Source: CAYOXX01 sp964408025
GTDB lineage: Bacteria; Acidobacteriota; DATKUA01
DNA: 55,316 bases
Assembly (NCBI GenBank): GCA_964408025.1
Contig: CAYOXX010000008.1
Location: 1 to 55,316, forward strand
Direction: 5' to 3'
In this document: piece after piece, positions 43,008 through 51,231 of the stretch
Position numbering within the stretch: position 1 is the first letter of the stretch
Layout: each line of letters begins with the position of its first letter
The notes under the pieces: generated by a model
What the model saw: only the letters and a program-made list of their open reading frames with translations
Databases searched by the model: none
What the model was told of the DNA's origin: nothing
Translations under genes and position numbers: made by a program

Positions 43008-43880
43008 TCATTGCCTCTCGGCCCGCAGCGCCGCCCAGTCGCCGCTGACGCGCAGCTCGCCGCGGCGCAATCCCACCGCCTCGGCCGCCGCGCCCAAGCT
43101 CTCAGCCTCGCCAGGCGCGAAGCCGGAGAGGACCAGCGAGCCACCGTCGGCTATCAGGTCGGCGAGGCCGCCGTCCAGCATCCCGAGAAGCGTCGGCGCC
43201 AGGATGTTGGCCAGCACCAGGTCGAAGCGGCGGCCGGCGGCCAGCTCGATCGAGCCTAGCCGTAGTGCCACGATTTCGCTTGCGCTATTGAGGGCGATGT
43301 TGCCGGCGGCGTTTCCCAGCGCCTCGGGGTCGGTGTCGACCGCCAGGACCTCGCTGGCGCCCAGCAGCGCCGCCGCAATTGCCAGCACGCCGGAGCCGGT
43401 CCCGACGTCGAGGACGGCCGCTCCGGGCCGGATCAGTTCCACGAGGAACTGCAGGCAGAGGTAGGTTGTGGCGTGGGTGCCGGTTCCACAGCCGAGGCCG
43501 GGGTCGATCAGGAGTGGAATCGAGTCCCCGGGCGACGGCGGCCGCGGCTGCGCGGGAACAATCAGCAGCGGCCCGACGGCCACCGGCTCGAAGCCGCCGT
43601 GCAGCAGCGACTCCCAGTCGCCGATGCGCGCGCGGCCCGCGTCGACCACCTCAACATCGGGCAGCTCCGACGATACCCTCCGGCGGCAGGCGTCGCGCAG
43701 CTCGTCCGACTCGAAATAGGCGACCAGGCGGACGGCCCCTCCGTGGTCGTCGCCGGGGAGCTCCTCGACACCGAGAGTGCCGCACTCCCAGACAAGCGCC
43801 AGCAGCGGATCGACTTTGGCGCCGGGTACCTCGACCGTCAGGAAAGGAAACTCCCTGGATCGCGTCGCGGCGTTTATCAT
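43008..43880 (-). CDS. prmA: Ribosomal protein L11 methyltransferase PrmA
   Basis: PrmA methylates lysines and the N-terminus of ribosomal protein L11. The 290-residue product has a short N-terminal substrate-recognition domain (about 1-110) and a SAM-binding domain. LLIDPGLGCGTGTHATTYLC (family form DPGxAFGTGxHxTT), VLDVGTGSGVLAIAAALLGA, VLAVDTDPEAL and FDLVLANILAPTLLGML are the expected motifs. The ATG at 43880 is taken because family-like sequence begins there. It is divergent from the gene at 44029. Confidence 0.92.
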   Translation of the reverse strand: MINAATRSREFPFLTVEVPGAKVDPLLALVWECGTLGVEELPGDDHGGAVRLVAYFESDELRDACRRRVSSELPDVEVVDAGRARIGDWESLLHGGFEPVAVGPLLIVPAQPRPPSPGDSIPLLIDPGLGCGTGTHATTYLCLQFLVELIRPGAAVLDVGTGSGVLAIAAALLGASEVLAVDTDPEALGNAAGNIALNSASEIVALRLGSIELAAGRRFDLVLANILAPTLLGMLDGGLADLIADGGSLVLSGFAPGEAESLGAAAEAVGLRRGELRVSGDWAALRAERQ

Positions 43881-44028
43881 AACGAAAGTCTGTGGCCGCC
43901 GTGCACACCGTGTCAACGGCAGTATAGCAGAGCACAGGTGTGCCATACGTTACGGCGGCCTGCCGCGCGGAGCCGGATTATTGGATGGAAAAGGGCTGGA
44001 GAAAGCTTGGCGCTTCGGGGAAAAAGGG

Positions 44029-45054
44029 ATGAATCATAAGCGCGGTCCCAAAGGCCCGCCGTTGATCCTGGCGAGCATCGCACTCCTTATCGTTATCTCA
44101 ACCTCGGCCTGGGGAGAGCAGTCCGTCGAGGAACAGTTCGGGGCTGAGATAGGGCGCCTGCGGGGGGCGCCGGTCCTCGCCCTCGACACCGGCGACGAAG
44201 GGCGCCTCGCCGTATACCAGCGGATGATCACAAATGCCCTGGACGCGGCGGAAAATGCTCTTTGGGATGGAAAACTTTTCTCCTGCCTGCGGTCCCTGCA
44301 GCGATCCGGAGTCCTGATCGCCGCGACTGAGTATCTGCTCAGGGAGGACCTGTCGGGAGCGGAGCCGGAGGTTTTCTACCGCGAATGGGAGTCGATAGGC
44401 GAGACGCTGACACACGAGGAGAATCGATACGAAGAGCTAAATGCGAGTGCCCAGCTTCCGGCCGCTGTGGAAGCGATGGCGGCGGTCGCGCGGATCAAGA
44501 GCAGGACCTACTATCAAGCCTCGCGGCGGTTCGCCGAGATCGAGGCCGGCAATATGGCCCTGCCTTACCTCGGCAATTGCCGGGCCTACATCGGCTTCGC
44601 CGTCTTCTGCGCCGGTCTGCAATTTCCGCAGGGACCGCCGCGTCCGGCAATTCGGCCGCTGGAGCCTCTGCTGTCACGTCTAGAGTCCGAGATCCTGGGG
44701 GCATACGGTCGCCCGGGCTCCGCAGATAGCGAGCGCGATTTCCACGAGGCCAATGCAGCTCTGGAGCTGGCGCGCGAGCTGGAATCAAGGGGGGAGCGGA
44801 CCGCCGCGCTCCTGGAATACCTGACTGCCTGCTACCACCTGGCCCTGGCGACCACGCTGGAGCCTTCCGCGGAGGATCCTTCGGATCTGGAAGCGCGGGT
44901 CGAGGCGGCATCTAACCGCCTTGCGTTCGGCAACCGCGATGACAGTATCGGAAGGCTGTTCCTGGAGAGCGCAGTGGGTGCGCGCGAGGCGGCCGCGGTT
45001 TTGGGTCGGGTCCTGCCCGCCTACTACCTGGCGACCGAAGGAGAGCAGAGATGA
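44029..45054 (+). CDS. Exported hypothetical protein coupled to the candidate selenoprotein
   Basis: The 341-residue product starts with MNHKRGPKGPPLILASIALL, a charged start and hydrophobic core typical of a signal peptide, cut probably after AWG. The rest is helical and acidic (RLAVYQRMITNALDAAENAL, AAVEAMAAVARIKSRTYYQA, DFHEANAALELARELESRG), with no recognised domain or transmembrane segment. GGGGAAAAAGGG lies before the ATG. Its TGA overlaps the next ATG as ATGA, so it is coupled to the thioredoxin-like selenoprotein; Cys are few, so it may be a partner and not a disulfide substrate. Confidence 0.75.
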   Translation: MNHKRGPKGPPLILASIALLIVISTSAWGEQSVEEQFGAEIGRLRGAPVLALDTGDEGRLAVYQRMITNALDAAENALWDGKLFSCLRSLQRSGVLIAATEYLLREDLSGAEPEVFYREWESIGETLTHEENRYEELNASAQLPAAVEAMAAVARIKSRTYYQASRRFAEIEAGNMALPYLGNCRAYIGFAVFCAGLQFPQGPPRPAIRPLEPLLSRLESEILGAYGRPGSADSERDFHEANAALELARELESRGERTAALLEYLTACYHLALATTLEPSAEDPSDLEARVEAASNRLAFGNRDDSIGRLFLESAVGAREAAAVLGRVLPAYYLATEGEQR

Positions 45055-45935
45055 AGATTCCCTGTGCGGCGTTTGCCATCATCCTGGCCGCCCTGGCGGC
45101 CGCCGGTCCGCTTTGCTCACAGGAGACCGACGGGCGTCAGGTGACCGTGACGCTGGTCAGGTGGCCGTACACCTGAACGCTCTGCGATCCGGCAAGTTTG
45201 CTGATCAAGGACGTCATAAAGCGCTACGGCGACAGTGTGCGGCTGGTCAACGATAACTGGGGCGAGTCGCGGCTGGCGGAACGCTACGGCATCCGGCGCT
45301 ACCCGGCCGTCTTCGTCGACGGGGCGCTCATCGCGCGGCCGGCGGACTTCGGTTTCCTGGGCCTGGAAGGCAGGTACGCGCCCTTCAACGAACCGGCCAA
45401 CCGCGAGCGCTTCAGGCGGGACCTGCTGCGGATGATCGAATCCGCACTGCGGGGCGAGGGATTCGCGGCGTCTGCGGAACCGATACAGCCGCTTGGCAGT
45501 CCGCTGCCGGAAACCCTGCCGGCGTTCTGCGCCGTCGACGTCGGCGGGAATGATATCGTCTCGGCGGAACTGGCGGGGCGCGTGGCGGTGGTCGAGTTCT
45601 GGGCAACCTGGTGCGCGCCGTGCGGACCGGCGTTGGGCTTCCTCGGCGAGGAACTGAGCCGACACGGCGCCGACCTGGAGGTTGTCGCCGTCGCCGTCCA
45701 GTCGGACGAAGAGGAGGTTAGTGGGTTCGCTGCATCGCTGGGTGGCGGTCTGCGCGTGGTCGTCGGCACAGACGAAATCGGCGCCGCCTTCGGCGGCATC
45801 GTCGCCGTGCCGACCACCTTCATCTTCGACCGCAACGGCAACCTGGCAACTGTCATCTACGGCGCCCCGGAAGACCTGCACGGACGGCTGCGGCAACTCC
45901 TGCGACGCTTAATCGCAGCAGGGCAGGGGAATTAA
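45051..45935 (+). CDS. Candidate selenoprotein: double thioredoxin-fold, exported, Sec at residue 42
   Basis: Read through the in-frame TGA at 45174-45176, this gives 294 residues. The signal peptide is MKIPCAAFAIILAALAAAG. Thioredoxin-like domain 1 has U42-T-L-C45, a UxxC redox motif, after strand VTVTLVRWPYT. It is followed by helix SLLIKDVIKRYGDSVRLV and the cis-Pro loop YGIRRYPAVFVDG. Domain 2 is TlpA-like (VAVVEFWATWCAPCGPALGF, later VAVPTTFIFDRNGNLATVI). AAGGAGA at 45038-45044 and the ATGA overlap fix the start at 45051, so the N-terminus is translated. A SECIS-like hairpin follows the TGA. The alternative is a nonsense mutation at a Cys codon; an internal TTG at 45198 would lose the active site. 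Confidence 0.82.
45186..45206 (+). promoter_or_regulatory. Candidate bacterial SECIS element
   Basis: Just after the TGA at 45174, the arms GAT-c-CGGCA (45186-45194) and TGCTGATC (45199-45206) pair in 8 bp with one bulged C and one G-U. The loop is AGTT (45195-45198), with G second. The distance from TGA to that G is 20 nt. Published bacterial SECIS rules ask for a 3-14-nt loop, G among the first two loop bases, and 16-37 nt from UGA; all are met. Confidence 0.7.
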
Positions 45936-46133
45936 TCGAGTACGCAAACTCAGCCACACGTACTGATTCTCGTATAAATACGCCATTTACTGCTGCATTG
46001 ATCAATATAGTGAACTGTTGACCGGGGCATCGCCCCGGCGACAGACAGGAATCCGCCGTCCGGCTTGGCGGAGACTGTCCCACCAAGTTGCTAACTCAAT
46101 CTCCCTGGAAGGAGAAACCTGGTGAGAATCACT
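45936..46133. other. Intergenic region with hairpin
   Basis: CCGGGGC and GCCCCGG around AT form a small hairpin at about 46022-46037, followed by GACAGACAGGAATCCGCC, a further version of the dispersed GACAGGAAT repeat. No gene is seen. The hairpin may help end both convergent transcripts. Confidence 0.45.
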
Positions 46134-46616
46134 CTAGCCTTTGCTTGCGGACTCCTCTTCGTCGTCGAAGGCCACCATCCGTTTGAGCTCGTCGCGCAAC
46201 CGATTGATCTCCTCGACCCTGCCCTCGACAGTCTCGAAGAGCGCCGCGTCGGACTCGATGCCCCTGGCGATCAGGTAGGCGGCGCTCTCGCTGCGGCTGC
46301 GGAAAATGCCGGCGTCTACGAGCTGGTCGATCCCCTTGAGGCTCTCGGCGTTGACGCGGGCCATCACCACGTGATCGCGGCCGCCGAGGACGTGGGCCAC
46401 GCCCTTGAACGCCTCCCCCATGCCCTTCGCGATGCGAGTCGTGCCGTCGACGAAGGACCTGAAGGCGTTGTCGCCGTCTTCACCCTTCCCGGCATCGCTG
46501 TCTTCTTCACCCTTGCGCCCCTCTCCGGATTCCGTATCGGATGCTGAAGGGCGCTCCTGCTCCCGGGTCTGCTCCTGTTCAGGATCCCGCTCGCCGGTAA
46601 CGCTGTTGTCGCTCAT
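46134..46616 (-). CDS. Acidic protein with ribbon-helix-helix-like C-terminal half
   Basis: The 160-residue product begins with about 50 residues of charged low-complexity sequence (ERDPEQEQTREQERPSASD). A segment with Gly and hydrophobics follows (GTTRIAKGMGEAFKGVAHV). Then comes HVVMARVNAESLKGIDQL, VDAGIFRSRSESAAYLIARG and IESDAALFETVEGRVEEINR, which fit the strand-helix-helix of CopG/Arc-type regulators plus a coiled tail. DNA binding is inferred from this pattern. A GAGGT site supports the ATG at 46616. It is divergent from the FAH gene. Confidence 0.68.
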   Translation of the reverse strand: MSDNSVTGERDPEQEQTREQERPSASDTESGEGRKGEEDSDAGKGEDGDNAFRSFVDGTTRIAKGMGEAFKGVAHVLGGRDHVVMARVNAESLKGIDQLVDAGIFRSRSESAAYLIARGIESDAALFETVEGRVEEINRLRDELKRMVAFDDEEESASKG

Positions 46617-46747
46617 TCGATACCTCACTTCATTAATACACGTAACTTAATTACATCTTACAAAAGAAAAAGCTTGAAGTCAAGTGGATCTTCAATCTCG
46701 CGGCGCAGTTGCCATAAATGGTATTGTTGCCGCGGGAGGACTCCGAC

Positions 46748-47416
46748 ATGCACTCCGTTCGCCTGCGCGGCCGGGAGGAGCCGATCGCGGTGGGCAAGAT
46801 CGTCTGCGTCGGTGCCAACTACGGTCGCCACGTCGATGAGATGGGGCGGAGGCTGGAGGAGCCGATGCTGTTCCTGAAGCCGCCGACCTCGCTGGCGCGC
46901 GACGGCGACTCCATTCCCTACCCCGCCTTCAGCACCGAGCTCCATCACGAGCTGGAGATGGTGCTGTTGATCGGCGAGGCGGGCAGCAGCATCGCGCCGG
47001 AGCGGGCGCGTGGCCACATCGCCGGCATCGCGGCCGGCCTCGACCTGACGGCGCGCGACCGCCAGCGGCGTGACATGGAGAGGGGCTTCCCCTGGGCGGT
47101 ATCGAAAGGCTTCGACGGCTCCGCACCCGTATCCGAGTTCGTGCTCCTGACCGGCGACCTCGATCCCGACGACGTCCGCATGGCGTTGAGTGTCAACGGC
47201 GAGGCGCGCCAGCGCGGCAGCACCGCCAACATGCTGCTGCCCTGCGACCGTCTGGTGGCCCTCGCCTCCCGCTACTTCACGCTCCTGCCCGGCGACCTGA
47301 TCTTCACCGGCACGCCGGAGGGCGTGGGCCCGCTGCAGCCGGGCGACGAGCTGGAGATCGAGCTCGAGAGCCTTGTGTCGGCGCGCTTCTTTATAGCCCC
47401 GGCCGCCGCACGATGA
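46748..47416 (+). CDS. Fumarylacetoacetate hydrolase family protein
   Basis: The 222-residue product has the FAH fold: GKIVCVGANYGRHVDEMG, EPMLFLKPPTSL, and the metal site HHELEMVLLIG (family HxxxExE). IAGIAAGLDLTARDRQ (family GYTxxNDxTARD), PWAVSKGFDGSAPV and FTGTPEGVGPLQPGD follow. Such proteins include oxaloacetate tautomerase/decarboxylases and acylpyruvases; the catalytic specificity is not readable. GGGAGGA precedes the ATG at 46748. The stop overlaps the next start as ATGA. Confidence 0.9.
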   Translation: MHSVRLRGREEPIAVGKIVCVGANYGRHVDEMGRRLEEPMLFLKPPTSLARDGDSIPYPAFSTELHHELEMVLLIGEAGSSIAPERARGHIAGIAAGLDLTARDRQRRDMERGFPWAVSKGFDGSAPVSEFVLLTGDLDPDDVRMALSVNGEARQRGSTANMLLPCDRLVALASRYFTLLPGDLIFTGTPEGVGPLQPGDELEIELESLVSARFFIAPAAAR

Positions 47417-48537
47417 GCAAGCGGAAGCTTGACGTGGTCTACCTGCTGGCCGCGAGCTACGCCCGCGGCGGCGTCAAGGTGCAGATCGAGCACGCCAACC
47501 TGCTGGCCCGGCGCGGCCACCGCGTGCGCATCGTCGCCGCAGGGCCGCCGCCCGACTGGATCGACCTTGAGGTCCCCTGGCTCGAAGAAAAGGGCGGGCG
47601 GCTTGGCTCCCGCCTACCACCCTGCGACCTGGTCGTCTTCAGCTTCTACGAGCAGGCGTTCCTCGTCGCCGAGGCGACGCTGGCCGCCGGCGCGGTGCCG
47701 ATCTACTTCGTACAAGGCGACGAGATCGTCTTCGGTGATCCCGAAGATGAAAAAGATGAGAAAAAGCGTGCCTCGATCACAGCCGCGCAGGCCAGCCTGC
47801 GCCTCCCTTATCCAATACTGACGGTGAGCAGCGCCGCCGCCGATCGCATCGAGGAGCTGGGCGCAGCGAAGACGGCGGTGGTCCCCAACGGTGTCGACCG
47901 CGGGATATTCCATCCCCGGCCACAACCAAAAAAGGCGGGGGTACCTCTGGTGCTAAGCGTGGGCAGCGAGTTCGCGCGCTTCAAGGGGATCGTCGAAATC
48001 TGCGGCGCCCTGATGAAGCTACAGCGCGAGGGAGTGAGGTTCAGCTTCGTGCGGGCCTCACCGCTGCCCGACGCCATCGGCGAGCTCCCCTTCCCTGTTG
48101 AGTTCCACCGGGAGCCGACCCAGTCGCGGCTGGCCGAGCTCTACGCCGGCGCCGACCTGTTCGTCGGCGCCAGCCATGCCGAGTCGTTCTACCTGCCGCC
48201 GCTGGAGGCGATGGCCTGCGGCACCGCCGTCGCCTGTTCCGACCTGCCCTCGGTGCGCGACTACGCCGAGCCGGAGCGCGACTTCCTCCCCTTTCCACCG
48301 GGCGACCTTCCGGCGATGACGCGGCAGATCAGGCGCGCCCTGCGCTATCCCGCCCTGCGCCGGCGCCTGGCTGAGAGCGGCCTGAGGGTGGCCGAGCGGA
48401 TGGACTGGGAGCGGCTGGCGCCGCGCCTCGAGGCCTACCTCGGCGAACAGCTCGAGCGCAAAGAGGAGACCCACCGCGCGCTGCGCAGCGAGCTCGATCG
48501 CCCTACAGTCGAGTGGCGGATCGAGCCGGGGGGCTAG
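47413..48537 (+). CDS. GT4-type glycosyltransferase
   Basis: The 374-residue product is a GT-B glycosyltransferase. It has DVVYLLAASYARGGVKVQIE near the N-terminus (family GGxxxxxxxL), PILTVSSAAADRIEELGAAK, and VVPNGVDRGIFHPR. LVLSVGSEFARFKGIVEICG follows, with the EX7E-type motif in SHAESFYLPPLEAMACGTAV. It is coupled to the FAH-family gene by an ATGA overlap, a combination I cannot explain functionally. Its stop overlaps the stop of the convergent PLP enzyme gene by 3 nt. It is more typical of family 4 than the protein at 5252. Confidence 0.9.
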   Translation: MSKRKLDVVYLLAASYARGGVKVQIEHANLLARRGHRVRIVAAGPPPDWIDLEVPWLEEKGGRLGSRLPPCDLVVFSFYEQAFLVAEATLAAGAVPIYFVQGDEIVFGDPEDEKDEKKRASITAAQASLRLPYPILTVSSAAADRIEELGAAKTAVVPNGVDRGIFHPRPQPKKAGVPLVLSVGSEFARFKGIVEICGALMKLQREGVRFSFVRASPLPDAIGELPFPVEFHREPTQSRLAELYAGADLFVGASHAESFYLPPLEAMACGTAVACSDLPSVRDYAEPERDFLPFPPGDLPAMTRQIRRALRYPALRRRLAESGLRVAERMDWERLAPRLEAYLGEQLERKEETHRALRSELDRPTVEWRIEPGG

Positions 48538-49769
48538 AGCTTCTCCAGGGCCTGCAGCAGGTCGGCTATTAGGTCATCTGCGTGTTCGATGCCGACGCTA
48601 AGCCGCGCTAGGTTATCGCCGACGCCGATCTTGCTGCGTACCTCCGCCGGGATGTCGGAGTGGGTGTGGGCCGCTGGGTGCTCGGCTAGGCTCTCGTTGC
48701 CGCCGAGGCTGACGGCCAGTGTGAAGACCTCGAGGCTGTCGAGGAAGCGGAAGCAGGCCTCCTTGCTCGCCAGCTCGAAGCTGATCAGCGAGCCGGGGCC
48801 GCTGCATTGCTTCTCGTAGATGGCACGCTGCCTGCTCCCGACCGCGAACAGCTCCGGGTAGTTCACCGACAGCACCGCCGGGTGGCGGTCCAGCTCGGCG
48901 GCGATCAGCTTGGCGTTCTCGGCGCTCCTGCGCATCCGCAGGTCCAGCGTCTCGAGGCTGCGCGTAGCCAGCCAGGTGGTGAACGGGCAGATGGTGGTGC
49001 CGATCAAGGAGCGGTACCCCTTTATGGCGCGGATCGCTTCCGCCGGGCCGAGCGTGGCCCCGGCCACCAAGTCGCTATGGCCGCCGATGAACTTGGTGCA
49101 GGAGTAGATCACCAGGTCGGCGCCGAATTTGAGCGGCTGCTGGAAGATCGGGCCGAGGAAGGTGTTGTCCACAGCCACCAGTGGCCGCCAGCCGTCCGAC
49201 TCCATCTCCGCCGACGCCTCGGCCACTTCGCCGATGTCGGTCATCTCGATCGATGGGTTGGCTGGCGTCTCCAAAAAGAGCATAAACGGCCGGCCCTCGC
49301 GCTCCGCTAGCTCGGAGAACGCTGTGGCGGCGTTGTCGCCGGCGCGCACCGGCAGGCAGCGGATGCCGAGGTGGGGCAGCACCCTCTCGAACAGCGAGTC
49401 GGTGCCGCCGTAGACCGGCGCCGCGTAGGCCAGGTAGGAGTCGGGGCGCGAGAGCGCCATGATAGTAGTCGCGATCGCTCCCATGCCTGAGGTGAAGCCG
49501 GCCGCCGCTTCGGCGCCGTCGTAGACCTTGAGGCGCTCCTCGAAGACGATCAGGTTGGGGTGGTTGACGCGGCTGTAGATCAAGCCCGCATCCGCAGGCG
49601 AGCGGCTGCCGTGTATCGCCTTGAAGAAACGCTCGCCGTGCGCAGAGGAATCAAATACGTAAGTCGAGCTGAGATAGAGCGGGGGCTTGACGGCGTTCTT
49701 GCCCTCCGAGGGGGAGTAACCCTCCTCGATGATCCGCGTTTGGGGATCGAGACCTTTTCCCTTAGTCAT
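48534..49769 (-). CDS. PLP-dependent Cys/Met-metabolism enzyme (gamma-synthase/lyase type)
   Basis: The 411-residue product belongs to the Cys/Met metabolism PLP family (methionine gamma-lyase, cystathionine gamma-synthase, O-acetylhomoserine sulfhydrylase). Visible motifs are LIYSRVNHPNLIVFEERL (family YSRxxNPT), AAAGFTSGMGAIATTIMAL, PLVAVDNTFLGPIFQQPL, YSCTKFIGGHSDLVAG with the PLP lysine, and SLGGNESLAEHPAAHTHSD. The NHP for NPT change and an insert after HGERFF are unusual. The exact activity cannot be fixed. AGGTGA lies upstream of ATG 49769. Confidence 0.88.
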   Translation of the reverse strand: MTKGKGLDPQTRIIEEGYSPSEGKNAVKPPLYLSSTYVFDSSAHGERFFKAIHGSRSPADAGLIYSRVNHPNLIVFEERLKVYDGAEAAAGFTSGMGAIATTIMALSRPDSYLAYAAPVYGGTDSLFERVLPHLGIRCLPVRAGDNAATAFSELAEREGRPFMLFLETPANPSIEMTDIGEVAEASAEMESDGWRPLVAVDNTFLGPIFQQPLKFGADLVIYSCTKFIGGHSDLVAGATLGPAEAIRAIKGYRSLIGTTICPFTTWLATRSLETLDLRMRRSAENAKLIAAELDRHPAVLSVNYPELFAVGSRQRAIYEKQCSGPGSLISFELASKEACFRFLDSLEVFTLAVSLGGNESLAEHPAAHTHSDIPAEVRSKIGVGDNLARLSVGIEHADDLIADLLQALEKL

Positions 49770-50019
49770 GATTTCACCTAACAATATTAGGCAGTACTGG
49801 CTGTCGGCCAGTGTTCGTTAACAAGATAGCCCAAATCATATAACAATGCAAGGTTCTTTGGGAAAAAATGCTGGGGGCTGCGCGAAGCGGCAGAGGTCAC
49901 CAGCCGCGGCTGGTGGCTGCTGTAGCTTTACCGTGTGATAAAATTGAGGCAGGCCTGTGCGCACCTGCCCTTCAAACCTGGTCTTGAGCGTCTGCTGGGA
50001 AGTCTGATTCGCCCTCGGG

Positions 50020-50361
50020 CTAGAGGTTGAGGATCACTATCTTCTTCGCCCGGTCGTACTTCGGCTGGAACTTTCGGGCCTTGGAGATGTTGATGCCGAA
50101 GTGCCGTAGGAAGCCGGCACCGGTCACCAGTGCCGTGCTGCCGAGGGACATGATCTTACGCGCGCCCTTGTCCTTGCTGTTGGTCAGCTGGATGCCGATG
50201 CGGCGGTTGGCGCGGTCGAAGTAGAGCTCGGCGAACTTGAAGCCACCCACAGAAAAGCTCTGCACTGCTTTAGAATTAAATGCGATTTGGCCGTTCCTGC
50301 GGATACTTACGATTTCCGTTGCTCCACGCGGCCTCTGACCCTCATATTTTGCAAATGGCAT
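50020..50361 (-). CDS. Conserved-type hypothetical protein (RNGQIAFN motif)
   Basis: The 113-residue product is basic, with FAKYEGQRPRGATEIVSIRR, NGQIAFNSKAVQSFSV, AELYFDRANRRIGIQLTNSK, and GFLRHFGINISKARKF. I recall similar short proteins in delta-type bacteria, but they have no function assigned. The pattern of strands suggests a small beta-barrel or nucleic-acid-binding fold (inference). GGGGGCGG lies 3 nt before the ATG. It is a single gene in a gene-poor, AT-richer stretch. Confidence 0.7.
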   Translation of the reverse strand: MPFAKYEGQRPRGATEIVSIRRNGQIAFNSKAVQSFSVGGFKFAELYFDRANRRIGIQLTNSKDKGARKIMSLGSTALVTGAGFLRHFGINISKARKFQPKYDRAKKIVILNL

Positions 50362-51231
50362 TACCGCCCCCTATTAATGCGGCTTACTATTAATCAAATG
50401 TTAACTCGCGCTGTAATAAAAATCAAGCACTATTTCACTCTCATCTTCGATAAAAATTGCCCCATGTCGTTAAACATCTTCCTCTGACCGTTAATGAGAG
50501 GCGCAAGGTTCGTTCTGCTCTTCACGTTCTGAAACGTTTTCGAAAAGAGGAGATGCTGGTGATTACACTAGGCTGGTGTTTTTTTCAGCGCGCAAACAGC
50601 CGCGCGCTTCGTTGCGAGCGTTTCAACCGATTCATTACATTATTAAACAGAACACGCGTTTGCGGTAGTGTTTTCGAGATCGTTATCTCCAGCGGCCGGT
50701 CGCGACAAGCTCCGCGAGGCTCCGTGCACGCCAGCCCAGGTAATTCACAGTATGCGGGCAGGGCTTGTTTGTCCGACGCTCAGCCGTGGCGATGCCCGCA
50801 GCGGTCGCGGCAAGGGCACCCACCTCAGGCGCCTGTTCTCGCTGCACGGGATTTCGCCGGTTAACGCTCTCGCCGCCGCCGACTGACCTTCCGACCGGCG
50901 GATGTTCGAGCGCTGCGCCCAGTCGGTGCTGGTCGGGAGCGAGAGCGACCTGGAGAGGGTGGCGGAGCTGGCAGGCGTGTAATGCCGATCTAACAAAAGA
51001 ATTTGCTACCGAGCGTCGAGTGCTCGAGCACGATCCCTGAAAGGACGCGCCTACAACAGTGTAGATGCACGGAAGTTATACACGCAGGCACGGCCAAGAA
51101 CTTGTATGCCGTTGGCGGAATCTGTGCAGACGCCCCCTGGATAACAGCATGTTAAGGAAAAATGTTATAACATTGCACGGCCCTGAGCGCTATAACTTCG
51201 CTCGCTCACGCGTGGCGGCGGGAGGAGAGAG
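50362..51231. other. Gene-poor region with a decayed gene
   Basis: This 870-nt gap has no intact gene. The left part (50362-50690) is AT-richer and shows nothing recognisable. The middle holds the HAD hydrolase remnant (50740-50982). The right part (50983-51231) leads to the next gene's GGGAGGAGAG site. No tRNA-like fold was recognised. Confidence 0.5.
50740..50982 (+). pseudogene. Decayed HAD-superfamily (Cof/HAD-IIB-like) hydrolase, C-terminal part
   Basis: In one frame the DNA reads GRGKGTHLRRLFSLHGISPV, NALAAAD, a TGA stop (50884-50886), then PSDRRMFERCAQSVLVGSES and DLERVAELAGV up to TAA. It matches the end of HAD phosphatases: KG...L...LGI, the GDGxxDxxMF motif, and SVLVGN. The TGA sits at the Gly of GDG (GGA to TGA would do it) and the preceding Gly is Ala. 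No N-terminal DxD half is found upstream. GC at third positions is high, so it was once coding. Confidence 0.75.

Noticed and set aside
45198..45935. Separate gene starting at the TTG after the TGA
   Set aside because: It has no ribosome-binding site and would lose the first thioredoxin strand and active site; the upstream ATG has a strong site and is in the same frame.
50884..50886. Second selenocysteine codon
   Set aside because: The TGA is at the Gly of a HAD GDGxxD motif, where no Cys or Sec is expected, and the 5' half of the gene is missing.
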